Shown piece by piece: positions 21,074 through 30,144 of a stretch of 64,000 nucleotides of DNA; positions within the stretch are counted from its first letter, which is position 1, and each line of letters begins with the position of its first letter. A program made the translations under genes and the position numbers. The notes under the pieces were generated by a model, which was not told the DNA's origin, did not search any database, and worked only from the letters and a program-made list of their open reading frames with translations. Source of the DNA: Streptomyces sp. NK15101 (GTDB lineage: Bacteria; Actinomycetota; Actinomycetes; Streptomycetales; Streptomycetaceae); the NCBI RefSeq assembly GCF_020400725.1, contig NZ_JAINVG010000006.1, forward strand, positions 1 to 64,000, in the 5' to 3' direction.

Positions 21074-22837
21074 TCACGCCTCCTTCGCGTCGACGGGGGC
21101 GTGGGCACGGCGGGTGCGGCGCAGCGGCGGCTTGGCGCCGAGCCGCTTCGGGTCCAGACCGGACCAGGCGTGTCCGTTGCCGAAGAACTTGGTCCGGGCG
21201 AGCAGCGTCATGACCGGCTTGGTGAAGAGGAACACTACGACGATGTCGAGCAGGGTGGTCAGGCCGAGCGTGAACGCGAAGCCCTGGACCTTGCCGACGG
21301 TGACGATGAACAGCACGGCCGCGGCCAGGAACGACACGAAGTCGGAGACCAGGATCGTGCGGCGGGCGCGCGGCCAGGCGCGCTCGACGGCCGGGCGGAG
21401 CGTGCGGCCCTCGCGGAGCTCGTCGCGGATGCGCTCGAAGTACACGATGAACGAGTCCGCCGTGATGCCGATGGCGACGATGGCGCCGCAGACGGCCGGC
21501 AGGTTCAGCGCGAAGCCGATGGCCGGGCCGAGCAGGGCCATGATCACGTAGGTGAGGAGCGCGGAGACGCCGAGGCTGAGGATGGCGATCAGCGACAGGC
21601 CGCGGTAGTAGGCGACCAGGTAGATGACGACCAGGCCGAGACCGATGGCGCCCGCGACGAGACCGGCCTGCAGCTGGTCACCGCCGAGCGCGGCGGTGAC
21701 GGTGTCGACGCTCTGGGTCTGGAAGGTGAGGGGCAGGGCGCCGTAGGACAGGATGTTGCCGAGGTCCTGGGCGGTCTGCTGGTTGAAGCTGCCGGAGATC
21801 TCCGCGCTGGCGCTGAGCGTCTGGCGCACGGAGGGCGCCGAGACGACGTCGCCGTCCAGGACGATCGCGAAGCGGTTCTGCGGGTCGGCCTGCTGGGAGA
21901 GCTTGCTGGTGATCGACTGGAACTTCTTGGAGCCGCTGTCCGTGAAGTCCATGGTGACGATCCACATGCCACGCTGCTGGTCGAAGACGCCCTTGGCGTC
22001 GTCGACGTCCTTGCCGTCGACCTCGGCCGGGCCGAGGAGGTACTTCGACCAGACGCCCGGGGCGTCCTCGCCGCAGGCCACGGTGGGCTCGGTCGGCTTG
22101 ACGCCCTGGCCGGCGGCGGCGCGGGCCTTGGGGTCGAGGCAGTTCAGGGCGGTGAACTTCTGCTCCAGCGCCGCGGTGGCGGGGTCGGGCTTCGGGGTCG
22201 CCTGCGGGGTCCCGGTGGCCTTCGGCTTCGCGGAGGACGAGGAGCTCGCGGTGGGCGTCGGGCTCGGGGCCTTGAGGGCCTCGGTGAGCGCGCGGCCCTG
22301 CGTGGAGGCGGTGGCCGTCGGGGTGGCCGACTTCTCGGTCGCGGTGGCGCCGGAAGCGGAGGACTTCGGCTTCGGCGTGGCCGAGGGGGAACCCGAGGAC
22401 GTCGCGCTCGGCGCCGGCTGGGGCGCGCCGCTCGTCACGGCGAGAACGGGCCGGAAGTAGAGCTGGGCGGTGGTGCCGACCTGCTCGCGGGCCTGCTTCT
22501 CGTTCGTCCCGCGAGGGATGTTGACGATGATGTTCTCGGCGCCCTGCGTCTGGACCTCGGCCTCGGAGACACCCAGACCGTTGACGCGGCGCTCGATGAT
22601 GCCGACCGCCGTGTTCATGTTGGTCTCGTTGACCGCCGACTCCTGGCCGGGCTCGGCCTTCGCCTTGAGCGTGATCGACGTACCGCCGGCGAGGTCGATG
22701 CCGAGGCGCGGGGTGGTGTGCCCCGACCAGAACATTCCGCCGGTGAGCGCGACCATGGCGATCAGGATGATTGCCAGGGCGCGGCCCGGACGGCTCTGTC
22801 CCCCCGCCGGCCTTCGGCCCTTCTTCGGTGCTGCCAC
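21074..22837 (-). CDS. secD: Protein translocase subunit SecD
   Basis: A 587-residue partner of SecF in protein export. The GTG start at 22837 (sequence AAPKKGRRPAGGQSRPGR) has GGGAG about 9 bases upstream. One transmembrane helix at about 20-40 is followed by the P1 region starting LGIDLAGGTSITL and then by the five-helix C-terminal membrane domain. An insertion of roughly 100 residues rich in Ser, Thr, Pro, Ala and Lys (about 145-250) interrupts the periplasmic region, longer than in E. coli. Low-complexity insertions here are frequent in actinobacterial SecD. A GC-rich hairpin separates it from yajC. Confidence 0.95.
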   Translation of the reverse strand: MAAPKKGRRPAGGQSRPGRALAIILIAMVALTGGMFWSGHTTPRLGIDLAGGTSITLKAKAEPGQESAVNETNMNTAVGIIERRVNGLGVSEAEVQTQGAENIIVNIPRGTNEKQAREQVGTTAQLYFRPVLAVTSGAPQPAPSATSSGSPSATPKPKSSASGATATEKSATPTATASTQGRALTEALKAPSPTPTASSSSSAKPKATGTPQATPKPDPATAALEQKFTALNCLDPKARAAAGQGVKPTEPTVACGEDAPGVWSKYLLGPAEVDGKDVDDAKGVFDQQRGMWIVTMDFTDSGSKKFQSITSKLSQQADPQNRFAIVLDGDVVSAPSVRQTLSASAEISGSFNQQTAQDLGNILSYGALPLTFQTQSVDTVTAALGGDQLQAGLVAGAIGLGLVVIYLVAYYRGLSLIAILSLGVSALLTYVIMALLGPAIGFALNLPAVCGAIVAIGITADSFIVYFERIRDELREGRTLRPAVERAWPRARRTILVSDFVSFLAAAVLFIVTVGKVQGFAFTLGLTTLLDIVVVFLFTKPVMTLLARTKFFGNGHAWSGLDPKRLGAKPPLRRTRRAHAPVDAKEA

Positions 22838-22933
22838 CTGTCGTATCTCCCTGTCCAACCGCCTCACGCCGGGTATGCGTGAGACGGCCACGAAGTGTGT
22901 GTGGGGACCTGCCCCCGCAGACGTGGAACCGTT

Positions 22934-22975
22934 CCGGGGACCGTGCACGCCGGTGGGCGTGCGCGCGGTCCCCGG
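22934..22975 (-). terminator. Hairpin between yajC and secD
   Basis: A 10-bp outer stem (22934-22943 with 22966-22975) encloses a second 7-bp stem. It lies just past the yajC stop on the minus strand and may attenuate read-through into secD. Confidence 0.65.
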
Positions 22976-22981
22976 CCGCGA

Positions 22982-23449
22982 CTACTTCGCGTCGGTCTCG
23001 CCGTCGGCCTTGCCGTCCTTCTGACCCTCGGCACCGGTCTCCGCCGCGTCCGACTTCTTCGTCAGGTCGGCCTTCGGCGCGTCCTCGACGGTCCGGGTGT
23101 CCTCGGCGGCCTCGGTCAGCGAGGAGGCGTCGTCCGGGACGACGGTGTCGGTGTCCGACTCCTCGTCGTCGCCGTGGACGATGCGGTTGTACTCGGAGTC
23201 CTCGAGGACCGCGCCGATCGCGTTCTTGGCGTAGACGGCGTGCACGCCGGGCGCGACCTCGAGGAGGACGGTCTCGTCGCCGATCTCCTTGACGGTGGCG
23301 TACATCCCCCCGATCGTCCGTACGCCGGTGCCGGGCTGCATCTCGTCGCGCATCTGCGCCGCCGCCTGCTGCTTCTTCTTGGCAGAGCGGGTCATCAGGA
23401 ACATGGCCCCGATGAGGACGATGAAGGGGAGGAGAGTCACGATGCTCAC
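22982..23449 (-). CDS. yajC: Preprotein translocase subunit YajC
   Basis: A 155-residue YajC, accessory to the SecDF complex. It has an N-terminal transmembrane helix (LPFIVLIGAMFLM), the conserved RSAKKKQQ segment and the GTGVRTIGGMYATVKEI core. The last 60 residues are an acidic, Asp/Glu/Ala/Lys-rich tail absent from shorter family members. It is first in the yajC-secD-secF-apt-relA run. Confidence 0.93.
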   Translation of the reverse strand: MSIVTLLPFIVLIGAMFLMTRSAKKKQQAAAQMRDEMQPGTGVRTIGGMYATVKEIGDETVLLEVAPGVHAVYAKNAIGAVLEDSEYNRIVHGDDEESDTDTVVPDDASSLTEAAEDTRTVEDAPKADLTKKSDAAETGAEGQKDGKADGETDAK

Positions 23450-23614
23450 GGGACGGGTTTCCTTCGCACGGTCGCGGAGAAACCGCGGCCTGATCTTCGG
23501 GGGTGGGTGCGCCGACCAGAAAGGGCGGCATCGGCGGAGTCTAGGCGAGTCCGCATCGATGGAACAACGTCCAGCATCGCACCGTGGTTCCGGTCCGGGC
23601 GAGTGTCCGCACCG

Positions 23615-24706
23615 TCACGCCCCGAAGAGCCCCTGTTGTCCCGTTCCCGCGCCGCTCCCCGCGCCGCCCGGGCCCGCTGCCTGCGGCGGAACGAGTCCGA
23701 GGTGCGTCCACGCCGCCGGTGTGGCGACCCGGCCGCGGGGCGTACGGGCCAGTAGCCCCTCCCGTACGAGGAAGGGTTCGGCGACCTCCTCGACGGTCTC
23801 GCGCTCCTCCCCCACGGCGACCGCGAGGGTGGACAGACCGACCGGTCCGCCGCCGAAGAGCTTGAGCAGGGCCTCCAGGACCGCGCGGTCGAGCCGGTCG
23901 AGACCGCGGCTGTCCACCTCGTACACGCTGAGGGCCGCCTCGGAGATCTCCCGGGTGATCACTCCATCGGCCCTGACCTGGGCGTAGTCGCGGACCCGGC
24001 GCAGCAGGCGGTTGGCGATGCGGGGCGTGCCGCGGGAGCGGCCGGCGATCTCGGCGGCGCCGTCGGGGTCGATCTCGACGTCGAGGAGTCCGGCGGAGCG
24101 GTGGATCACGCGCTGGAGCTCGGCCGGGTCGTAGAACTCCATGTGTGCGGTGAAGCCGAAGCGGTCGCGCAGCGGGGGCGGCAGGAGTCCGGCCCGGGTG
24201 GTGGCGCCGACCAGGGTGAAGGGCGGGAGTTCGAGCGGGATGGCGGTGGCCCCGGGGCCCTTGCCGACGATGACGTCGACGCGGAAGTCCTCCATCGCCA
24301 TGTAGAGCATCTCCTCGGCGGGCCGGGACATGCGGTGGATCTCGTCGAGGAAGAGGATCTCTCCCTCCTGGAGGGAGGAGAGGATCGCGGCGAGGTCGCC
24401 GGCGTGCTGGATGGCGGGGCCGGAGGTGATGCGGATCGGCGCGTTCATCTCGGCGGCGATGATCATCGAGAGGGTGGTCTTGCCGAGGCCGGGGGCGCCG
24501 GAGAGCAGCACGTGGTCGGCGGTGGCACCGCGCTGGCGGGCGGCCTTGAGGACCAGGTCGAGCTGCTGGCGGACCTTCTCCTGGCCGACGAACTCGCTGA
24601 GGTCCTTGGGGCGCAGGGCCGCCTCGACGGCCTGGTCGTCGCCCTCCGCGGAGGCGCCGACGAGGCGCGCGTCCGGCTCGGCGGTGCTGTCGTCGTCCCA
24701 GTTCAC
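23615..24706 (-). CDS. ruvB: Holliday junction branch migration DNA helicase RuvB
   Basis: A 363-residue AAA+ motor of the RuvAB complex. Characteristic sequences are the opening [13 protein letters not shown], Walker [11 protein letters not shown], Walker [18 protein letters not shown], the sensor region GATTRAGLL and the arginine-containing RDRFGF, followed by a winged-helix C-terminus. The C-terminal tail is Gly/Ala-rich. It follows ruvA by 27 bases; order ruvC-ruvA-ruvB on the minus strand is the standard operon. Confidence 0.97.
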   Translation of the reverse strand: MNWDDDSTAEPDARLVGASAEGDDQAVEAALRPKDLSEFVGQEKVRQQLDLVLKAARQRGATADHVLLSGAPGLGKTTLSMIIAAEMNAPIRITSGPAIQHAGDLAAILSSLQEGEILFLDEIHRMSRPAEEMLYMAMEDFRVDVIVGKGPGATAIPLELPPFTLVGATTRAGLLPPPLRDRFGFTAHMEFYDPAELQRVIHRSAGLLDVEIDPDGAAEIAGRSRGTPRIANRLLRRVRDYAQVRADGVITREISEAALSVYEVDSRGLDRLDRAVLEALLKLFGGGPVGLSTLAVAVGEERETVEEVAEPFLVREGLLARTPRGRVATPAAWTHLGLVPPQAAGPGGAGSGAGTGQQGLFGA

Positions 24707-24733
24707 GGTGATGGTCTTCCTTCGTACGGGAGG

Positions 24734-25366
24734 TCAGCGGGCCCGGTTGAGGGTCTGCAGGGCGGCGCGGAGCAGCTGCGGTACGGGGGCGGTGCCGGTC
24801 TCGGCGATGGCGGCCTCGGCCTGCGGGGCGACGGCGCTGACGGCCTCCTCGGCCTCGCGGCTCGCGTAGCCGAGGCCGATCAGGGCGGCGGACAGCTGCT
24901 CGGTCCACGGCGCGGGGCCGGAGGCGGCCGCGCGCTGGGCGCCGACCAGGCCGCTGCTGCCCAGGGGGGCGCCGAGCTTGTCCTTCAGTTCGAGGAGGAG
25001 CTTCTGGGCGCCCTTCTTGCCGATGCCGGGGACGGCGGTGAGGGCCTTCTCGTCGCCGGTGGAGACGGCGAGGCGCAGCGCGTCGGGGCTGTGCACCCCG
25101 AGCATGGCCTGGGCGAGGCGGGGGCCGACGCCGCTGGCGGTCTGGAGGAGCTCGAAGACCTGCCGCTCGTCGTCGTCGGCGAAGCCGTACAGGGTGAGGG
25201 AGTCCTCGCGGACGACGAGGGAGGTGGCGAGCCTGACGTGCTCACCGAGGCGCAGGCCGGCGATGGTGTTCGGGGTGCACTGGACGGCCATGCCCACTCC
25301 CCCGACCTCGACGACGGCGGTCGTGGGGGCGAGGGCGGCGACGGGGCCGCTCACGAAGGCGATCAT
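24734..25366 (-). CDS. ruvA: Holliday junction branch migration complex subunit RuvA
   Basis: A 210-residue junction-binding tetramer subunit. It has the N-terminal OB fold ([23 protein letters not shown]), helix-hairpin-helix motifs ([17 protein letters not shown] and [16 protein letters not shown]) and a C-terminal RuvB-binding helical domain ([18 protein letters not shown]). Its ATG overlaps the ruvC stop by 4 bases (ATGA). An upstream extension of the same frame is the ruvC shadow and is not coding. Confidence 0.96.
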   Translation of the reverse strand: MIAFVSGPVAALAPTTAVVEVGGVGMAVQCTPNTIAGLRLGEHVRLATSLVVREDSLTLYGFADDDERQVFELLQTASGVGPRLAQAMLGVHSPDALRLAVSTGDEKALTAVPGIGKKGAQKLLLELKDKLGAPLGSSGLVGAQRAAASGPAPWTEQLSAALIGLGYASREAEEAVSAVAPQAEAAIAETGTAPVPQLLRAALQTLNRAR

Positions 25367-25926
25367 CGGGTTCGGCCTTTCACTGCGGAGGTGTGCCGGG
25401 CGGCGGCCTGCTGGAGACGGTTCTGGGCGACGGCCTGCTGCAGGCGGTTCTGGGCGGGGGCCCGCCAGATGTGGCAGATGGCGAGGGCGAGGGCGTCGGC
25501 GGCGTCGGCCGGCTTGGGCGGGGCGGAGAGCCGGAGCAGTCGGGTCACCATGGCCCCGACCTGGGCCTTGTCGGCGCGGCCGCTGCCGGTGACGGCGGCC
25601 TTGACCTCGCTGGGGGTGTGCAGGGCGACGGGGATGCCGCGCCGGGAGGCGCAGAGCATGGCGACCGCGCTGGCCTGGGCCGTGCCCATCACCGTGCGCA
25701 CGTTGTGCTGGCTGAACACCCGCTCCACGGCGACCAGTTCGGGCGAGAAGCGGTCGAGCCACTCCTCTATGCCGCGCTCGATGCCGACCAGGCGCATGCC
25801 GATGTCGTCGTCCGCCGCGGTGCGCACGACGCCGACGCCGAGCATGGTCAGGGGCCGGCCGGCGACGCCCTCGACGACGCCGACGCCACAACGGGTGAGC
25901 CCGGGGTCCACTCCGAGTACGCGCAT
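25363..25926 (-). CDS. ruvC: Crossover junction endodeoxyribonuclease RuvC
   Basis: A 187-residue Holliday junction resolvase with RNase H fold. The first catalytic aspartate is in [14 protein letters not shown], the glutamate in [10 protein letters not shown], and the final acidic residues in [12 protein letters not shown]. The ATG at 25926 is chosen over an earlier ATG because it begins at the conserved strand and has a GGAAGGGGG ribosome site. The C-terminus has a short repeat (two QNRLQQA units) that looks like a recent duplication in the tail. Confidence 0.96.
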   Translation of the reverse strand: MRVLGVDPGLTRCGVGVVEGVAGRPLTMLGVGVVRTAADDDIGMRLVGIERGIEEWLDRFSPELVAVERVFSQHNVRTVMGTAQASAVAMLCASRRGIPVALHTPSEVKAAVTGSGRADKAQVGAMVTRLLRLSAPPKPADAADALALAICHIWRAPAQNRLQQAVAQNRLQQAAARHTSAVKGRTR

Positions 25927-25984
25927 GTCGCCCCCTTCCTGATCGCAAGTCTGTTTGTGCAGGCTATCGGCCGCCACTGACAAC

Positions 25985-26021
25985 GCAGCGGGCCGACGGG
26001 TGTGTCCCGTCGGCCCGCTGC
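25985..26021 (-). terminator. yebC terminator
   Basis: A perfect 16-bp stem (25985-26000 with 26006-26021) and 5-nt loop, 15 bases past the yebC stop. It separates yebC from ruvC. Confidence 0.9.
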
Positions 26022-26035
26022 TGAGAAGACCGCGA

Positions 26036-26788
26036 TCAGGCGTCGACCTTCGCCATGACCTCGTCGCTGACGTCGAAGTTGGCGAAGACGTTCTGCACGT
26101 CGTCGCTGTCCTCGAGGGCGTCGATCAGCTTGAACATCTTGCGCGCGCCCTCCTCGTCGAGCTCGACCTGCATGCTCGGGACGAAGCTGGACTCGGCCGA
26201 GTCGTAGTCGATGCCGGCCTCCTGGAGGGCGGTACGGACCGCGACCAGGTCGGTGGCCTCGCTGATGACCTCGAAGTTCTCGCCGAGGTCGTTGACCTCC
26301 TCGGCGCCGGCCTCGAGCACCGCGCCCAGGACGTCGTCCTCGGACAGCTCGCCCTTGGGGAGCACGACGACGCCCTTGCGGTTGAACAGGTACGAGACCG
26401 AACCCGGGTCGGCCATGGAGCCGCCGTTGCGGGTCATGGCGACGCGCACGTCGGAGGCGGCGCGGTTGCGGTTGTCGGTGAGGCACTCGATGAGCACCGC
26501 GACGCCGTTCGGGCCGTAGCCCTCGTACATGATCGTCTGGTAGTCGACGCCACCGGCCTCGAGGCCGCCGCCGCGCTTGACCGCGGAGTCGATGTTCTTG
26601 TTCGGGACCGAGCTCTTCTTCGCCTTCTGGATGGCGTCGTAGAGCGTCGGGTTGCCGTCCGGGTCGGCGCCGCCGGTGCGGGCCGCGACCTCGATGTTCT
26701 TGATCAGCTTCGCGAAGAGCTTGCCGCGCTTGGCGTCGATCACGGCCTTCTTGTGCTTCGTCGTAGCCCATTTAGAGTGGCCGGACAT
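26036..26788 (-). CDS. YebC/PmpR family (TACO1-like) protein
   Basis: A 250-residue YebC-family protein. It opens [22 protein letters not shown], then [15 protein letters not shown] and [14 protein letters not shown]. The family was named as a DNA-binding regulator, but members also help translation of proline-rich motifs; which role applies here is not shown by the sequence. It is conserved between pdxT and ruvC in actinobacteria. Strong terminator downstream. Confidence 0.94.
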   Translation of the reverse strand: MSGHSKWATTKHKKAVIDAKRGKLFAKLIKNIEVAARTGGADPDGNPTLYDAIQKAKKSSVPNKNIDSAVKRGGGLEAGGVDYQTIMYEGYGPNGVAVLIECLTDNRNRAASDVRVAMTRNGGSMADPGSVSYLFNRKGVVVLPKGELSEDDVLGAVLEAGAEEVNDLGENFEVISEATDLVAVRTALQEAGIDYDSAESSFVPSMQVELDEEGARKMFKLIDALEDSDDVQNVFANFDVSDEVMAKVDA

Positions 26789-26851
26789 CTGCCTGTCTCC
26801 TTCGCGTAACCAACTTCTTGAACGAACCCCAGAGATCCTACCGGGATCGTG

Positions 26852-27439
26852 TCACCGTTCGGCGCGCACCATGTCCACGAAGAGCTCGTGGATGCGGTGG
26901 TCTCCGGTGAGTTCGGGGTGGAAGGAGGTCGCGAGGGCCCGGCCCTGACGGACCGCGACGATGTGGCCCTCGTGCTCGGCGAGCACCTCGACCTGGGCGC
27001 CGACCGACTCCACCCACGGGGCGCGGATGAAGACGCCCTCGACGGGGGAGTCGATGCCCGCCACGGTCACACCGGCCTCGAAGGACTCGTTCTGCCGGCC
27101 GAAGGCGTTGCGGCGGACGATCATGTCGATGCCGCCGAAGGTCTCCTGGCCCGAGCGCGGGTCGAGGATCTTGTCGGCGAGCATGATCAGGCCGGCGCAG
27201 GTGCCGTACACGGGCATGCCGCCCGCGATCCGCTCGCGCAGCGGCTCCATCAGGCCGAAGAGGGCGGCCAGCTTGGAGATGGTGGTGGACTCGCCACCGG
27301 GGATGACCAGGCCGTCGACCTCGGCGAGCTCCTCGGGGCGCCGGACCGGCCTGGCCACGGCGTCCGCCGCGGCCAGGGCGATCAGGTGCTCCCGTACGTC
27401 GCCCTGGAGGGCCAGGACACCGATTACGGGCGTGCTCAT
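26852..27439 (-). CDS. pdxT: Pyridoxal 5'-phosphate synthase glutaminase subunit
   Basis: A 195-residue class I glutaminase that feeds ammonia to PdxS. The nucleophilic cysteine is in [10 protein letters not shown], the oxyanion GG in IPGGESTT, and the His-Glu pair in SFHPELTGD. It follows pdxS by 6 bases, so the two are co-expressed. Confidence 0.96.
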   Translation of the reverse strand: MSTPVIGVLALQGDVREHLIALAAADAVARPVRRPEELAEVDGLVIPGGESTTISKLAALFGLMEPLRERIAGGMPVYGTCAGLIMLADKILDPRSGQETFGGIDMIVRRNAFGRQNESFEAGVTVAGIDSPVEGVFIRAPWVESVGAQVEVLAEHEGHIVAVRQGRALATSFHPELTGDHRIHELFVDMVRAER

Positions 27440-27445
27440 GGGTGC

Positions 27446-28360
27446 TTACCAGCCCCGGTTCGCGTAGCGCTCGGACTCGGGGAGGGTGTCGCAGTTGATG
27501 CCGACCATGGCCTCGCCCAGGTTGCGGGAGGCGTCCGCGATGACCTTCGGGTCGTCGTAGAAGGTGGTGGCCTTCACGATGGCGGCGGCGCGCTTGGCCG
27601 GGTCGCCCGACTTGAAGATGCCGGAGCCGACGAAGACGCCCTCGGCGCCGAGCTGGCGCATGAGCGCGGCGTCGGCGGGGGTGGCGACACCACCGGCGGA
27701 GAACAGCACGACCGGGAGCTTGCCGAGCTCGGCGACCTCCTTGACGAGCTCGTACGGGGCGCGCAGCTCCTTGGCGGCGGCGAACAGCTCGTTGTTGTCG
27801 AAGCCGCGCAGCTTGGCGATCTCGTTCTTGATCTGGCGCAGGTGGCGGACGGCCTCGACGACGTTGCCGGTGCCGGCCTCGCCCTTGGAGCGGATCATGG
27901 CCGCGCCCTCGGCGATGCGGCGCAGGGCCTCGCCCAGGTTGGTGGCGCCACAGACGAAGGGGGTGGTGAAGGCCCACTTGTCGGAGTGGTTGACCTCGTC
28001 GGCCGGGGTCAGGACCTCGGACTCGTCGATGTAGTCGACGCCGAGGGACTGCAGGACCTGGGCCTCGACGAAGTGGCCGATGCGGGACTTGGCCATGACC
28101 GGGATGGAGACCGCGCCGATGATCTCTTCGATCATGTTCGGGTCGGACATGCGGGCGACGCCGCCGTCCTTGCGGATGTCCGCGGGGACCCGCTCCAGGG
28201 CCATGACGGCCACGGCGCCGGCGTCCTCGGCGATCTTCGCCTGCTCGGCGTTGACCACGTCCATGATCACGCCGCCCTTGAGCTGCTCGGCCATGCCGCG
28301 CTTGACGCGCGCGGTGCCGGTCTCGGGGGACTGGAAGTTGGTGGAAGGCGTGGTGGACAC
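27446..28360 (-). CDS. pdxS: Pyridoxal 5'-phosphate synthase lyase subunit
   Basis: A 304-residue TIM-barrel that makes PLP from ribose 5-phosphate, glyceraldehyde 3-phosphate and ammonia. Conserved segments are [33 protein letters not shown] with a catalytic lysine, and [17 protein letters not shown] at 28360 is chosen: it has GAGG 5 bases upstream and starts the short variable N-terminus seen in relatives. An earlier in-frame ATG at 28414 lacks such support. Confidence 0.96.
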   Translation of the reverse strand: MSTTPSTNFQSPETGTARVKRGMAEQLKGGVIMDVVNAEQAKIAEDAGAVAVMALERVPADIRKDGGVARMSDPNMIEEIIGAVSIPVMAKSRIGHFVEAQVLQSLGVDYIDESEVLTPADEVNHSDKWAFTTPFVCGATNLGEALRRIAEGAAMIRSKGEAGTGNVVEAVRHLRQIKNEIAKLRGFDNNELFAAAKELRAPYELVKEVAELGKLPVVLFSAGGVATPADAALMRQLGAEGVFVGSGIFKSGDPAKRAAAIVKATTFYDDPKVIADASRNLGEAMVGINCDTLPESERYANRGW

Positions 28361-28474
28361 GGATACCTCACTCGTGACAACAGGGGTTGACGACAAGACG
28401 AGGAAACAGGCCACCCGCGGTCCGCATCAAGGGCCAATGTGGACCCGGTGGATCGTTTTCCCAGGTTACGGACG

Positions 28475-29017
28475 TCAGGCCGGACGATCGGCAAGGGCCG
28501 CGGGCGGCTCATCGTCCATTTCGAAGGCCAGCGGGAAGGGGGCGTGGCCCGCGAGCCGGAACCAGCGGACCTTGCGGTGGCGGCGCAGGGCGCGGGCGGC
28601 CCGGACGGCGTCGTTGTGGAAGCGGCGGGCCATCGGCACCCGGCGGACGGCCGCGGCCAGCTCCCCCGCGGCCTCCTCGCCGCCGGGCGCCTCCCGTACG
28701 AGCTCCACCTGCTCGGGCTCGCCGAAGACGGCCCGCAGCGCCTGGCTCAGCTCGCTCTCGGCGACCTCCCGGTGGTCCTCCTCCGCCTGCCGGGCCGCGT
28801 GCGCGGCCTCGTACAGCACGATCGAGGCGGCCGGGTCGAGGACGCCGGAGGTCGCGAGTTCCTGGGTGACCGAGGCCCGGCGCAGGAGCTGCGCATCCAG
28901 GGCGGCGCGTGCGGCGTCGATGCGCGAGTGCAGCCGGTCGAGCCGTCCGGCGGTCCAGCTCAGATAGACGCCGATGAGGATCAGCGCGACGACGGTCCAG
29001 ATCAGGGTTTCGGTCAC
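28475..29017 (-). CDS. LemA-like membrane-anchored protein of unknown function
   Basis: About 180 residues from a GTG at 29017 (an ATG at 29059 in frame would add 14). One N-terminal transmembrane helix (LIWTVVALILIGVYLSW) leads into a helical region with RLDRLHSRIDAARAALDAQL, a pattern close to LemA proteins (short N-terminal anchor, antiparallel helical bundle). The C-terminal part has RRVPMARRFHNDAVRAARAL, also LemA-like, and a short WFRLAGHAPFPLAFEMDD tail. Function unknown. It lies between pdxS and the lactonase-like gene, which it follows by 11 bases. Confidence 0.75.
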   Translation of the reverse strand: MTETLIWTVVALILIGVYLSWTAGRLDRLHSRIDAARAALDAQLLRRASVTQELATSGVLDPAASIVLYEAAHAARQAEEDHREVAESELSQALRAVFGEPEQVELVREAPGGEEAAGELAAAVRRVPMARRFHNDAVRAARALRRHRKVRWFRLAGHAPFPLAFEMDDEPPAALADRPA

Positions 29018-29028
29018 GGGCGCACAGG

Positions 29029-29664
29029 CTACCGGGGCGGTGGCAGCACGCCTTCCCAAAGGTCGTGGTCATGGGCGAACAGGACACGCGCGGGACGGCC
29101 GTCGGCGAGCTCGCCGAGCCGGTCGAGCCAGGGGAGGTGCGGGCTCCCGAACTCGTGGGCGAAGTCGTACGCCTGGCCGGCGAGGACCGTGATCCGGTCG
29201 CCGTGGTCGAGGACGAGCGACTGGTGGCCCTCGGTGTGGCCGGGCGTGGGCACGATCAGCACGCCCGGCGCGATCTCGTGCTCGCCGTCGAGCTCCTCGT
29301 ACCGGACGCCGGGCAGGAGCGAGTCGATGGTGTACCCGCCGGCCCGGGCGACGGCGAGCTCGGTGCGCTGGACGAGGACGGGCGTGGCGGGGAAGAGCTG
29401 GTTGCCGCCGATGTGGTCGAAGTGCAGGTGGCAGTTGACGACGAGGTCGACGTCGTCCGGGCCGACGGGCAGGGGGTGCCGGACGGGGCGGTAGTGCGCG
29501 TCGGTCTCCGGGGACCCCGTCCCCATGCCGGTGTCGAACAGCAGCCTCACGCCCGCGTGCCGCACGAGATAACCGAGGACGGGTTCCACGCGGGGGTGGG
29601 GGCCTTGCCATTCGTGGGCGGGGCGGGTGAAGTGACCGAGGTCGAGTCGGCTGATCGTCTCCAT
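29029..29664 (-). CDS. MBL-fold hydrolase, N-acyl homoserine lactonase-like
   Basis: A 211-residue metallo-beta-lactamase-fold protein. The metal motif is CHLHFDHIGGN (HxHxDH), with later metal ligands suggested in PGHTEGHQSL and AHDHDLW. The arrangement and the LLFDTGMG opening resemble AHL-lactonase-type (AiiA-like) enzymes. That does not prove quorum quenching; lactone or ester hydrolysis in general is the safe call. ATG at 29664. Immediately upstream is a 480-base gene-free stretch with a large inverted-repeat element. Confidence 0.85.
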   Translation of the reverse strand: METISRLDLGHFTRPAHEWQGPHPRVEPVLGYLVRHAGVRLLFDTGMGTGSPETDAHYRPVRHPLPVGPDDVDLVVNCHLHFDHIGGNQLFPATPVLVQRTELAVARAGGYTIDSLLPGVRYEELDGEHEIAPGVLIVPTPGHTEGHQSLVLDHGDRITVLAGQAYDFAHEFGSPHLPWLDRLGELADGRPARVLFAHDHDLWEGVLPPPR

Positions 29665-29719
29665 GGGGCGACCTTGCCCGCGCCTGCGGCGGGCAATCGC
29701 CCGGCTGCTCCGGCTCGCT

Positions 29720-30052
29720 GCGGGCGGTCGCTCCGCGGGGCGGCGCGCATCCCGTGGTGGGCAGCCGTTCCGCCGGCGCGGCGCCCACCCCGTTGTGGGC
29801 GGTCGTTCCGCCGGGGCAAGGGGGTCCCCCCTGCTCGAGCGGAGCCGAGAGCTCGGGGGAGGGTGGGCACACGGAACGGCGCCCCTTGCCGGCGCCCGAG
29901 GCTCCTGGGCCTGGACCCGCACCCCGTGCACAGCTCACTTGTGGTGCGGGTCCAGGCGCGGAACGCGGAGGCGCCGCGAAGGGCGCCGTCCCGTGTGCCC
30001 ACCCGTCCCGCCCAGCGGGACGACTGCCCCGCCCAGCGGGACGACTGCCCAC
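29720..30052. repeat. Nested inverted-repeat element between lactonase gene and pimA
   Basis: The 29665-30144 gap holds no gene but a dense palindromic element. The core, 29861-30004, is an imperfect palindrome. Its outer 23-bp arms (29861-29883 and 29982-30004) match at 22 of 23 positions, and its inner 15-bp arms (29909-29923 and 29943-29957) are perfect. Left of the core are three direct copies of a 20-bp unit (29720, 29757, 29795; 37-38 bp period, GTGGGC-type start, TTCCGCCGG end). To the right the same unit appears inverted twice (30011-30029, 30032-30052; 21 bp period). No ORF or transposase is seen. The design is that of a REP/MITE-like element. Confidence 0.8.
29820..29862. repeat. 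Dispersed GC-rich hairpin element, copy 2
   Basis: Shares with 19208-19238 the left flank G5-T-C6 and right flank G5-A-G-G, with a different loop (CTGCTCGAGC...GAGAGCTC). It can fold as CCCCC-CT-GCTC with GAGC-TC-GGGGG. It lies inside the larger inverted-repeat element, between the direct units and the core palindrome. Confidence 0.6.
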
Positions 30053-30144
30053 ACGGCGGGTGGCGGAAGCCCGGCCCCCACGGGGCGCCGGCCCGGCGGG
30101 CGCGGGCCCGCGTGGCAGGGGGCCGGGCCGGCCCAGTGGGTGGC

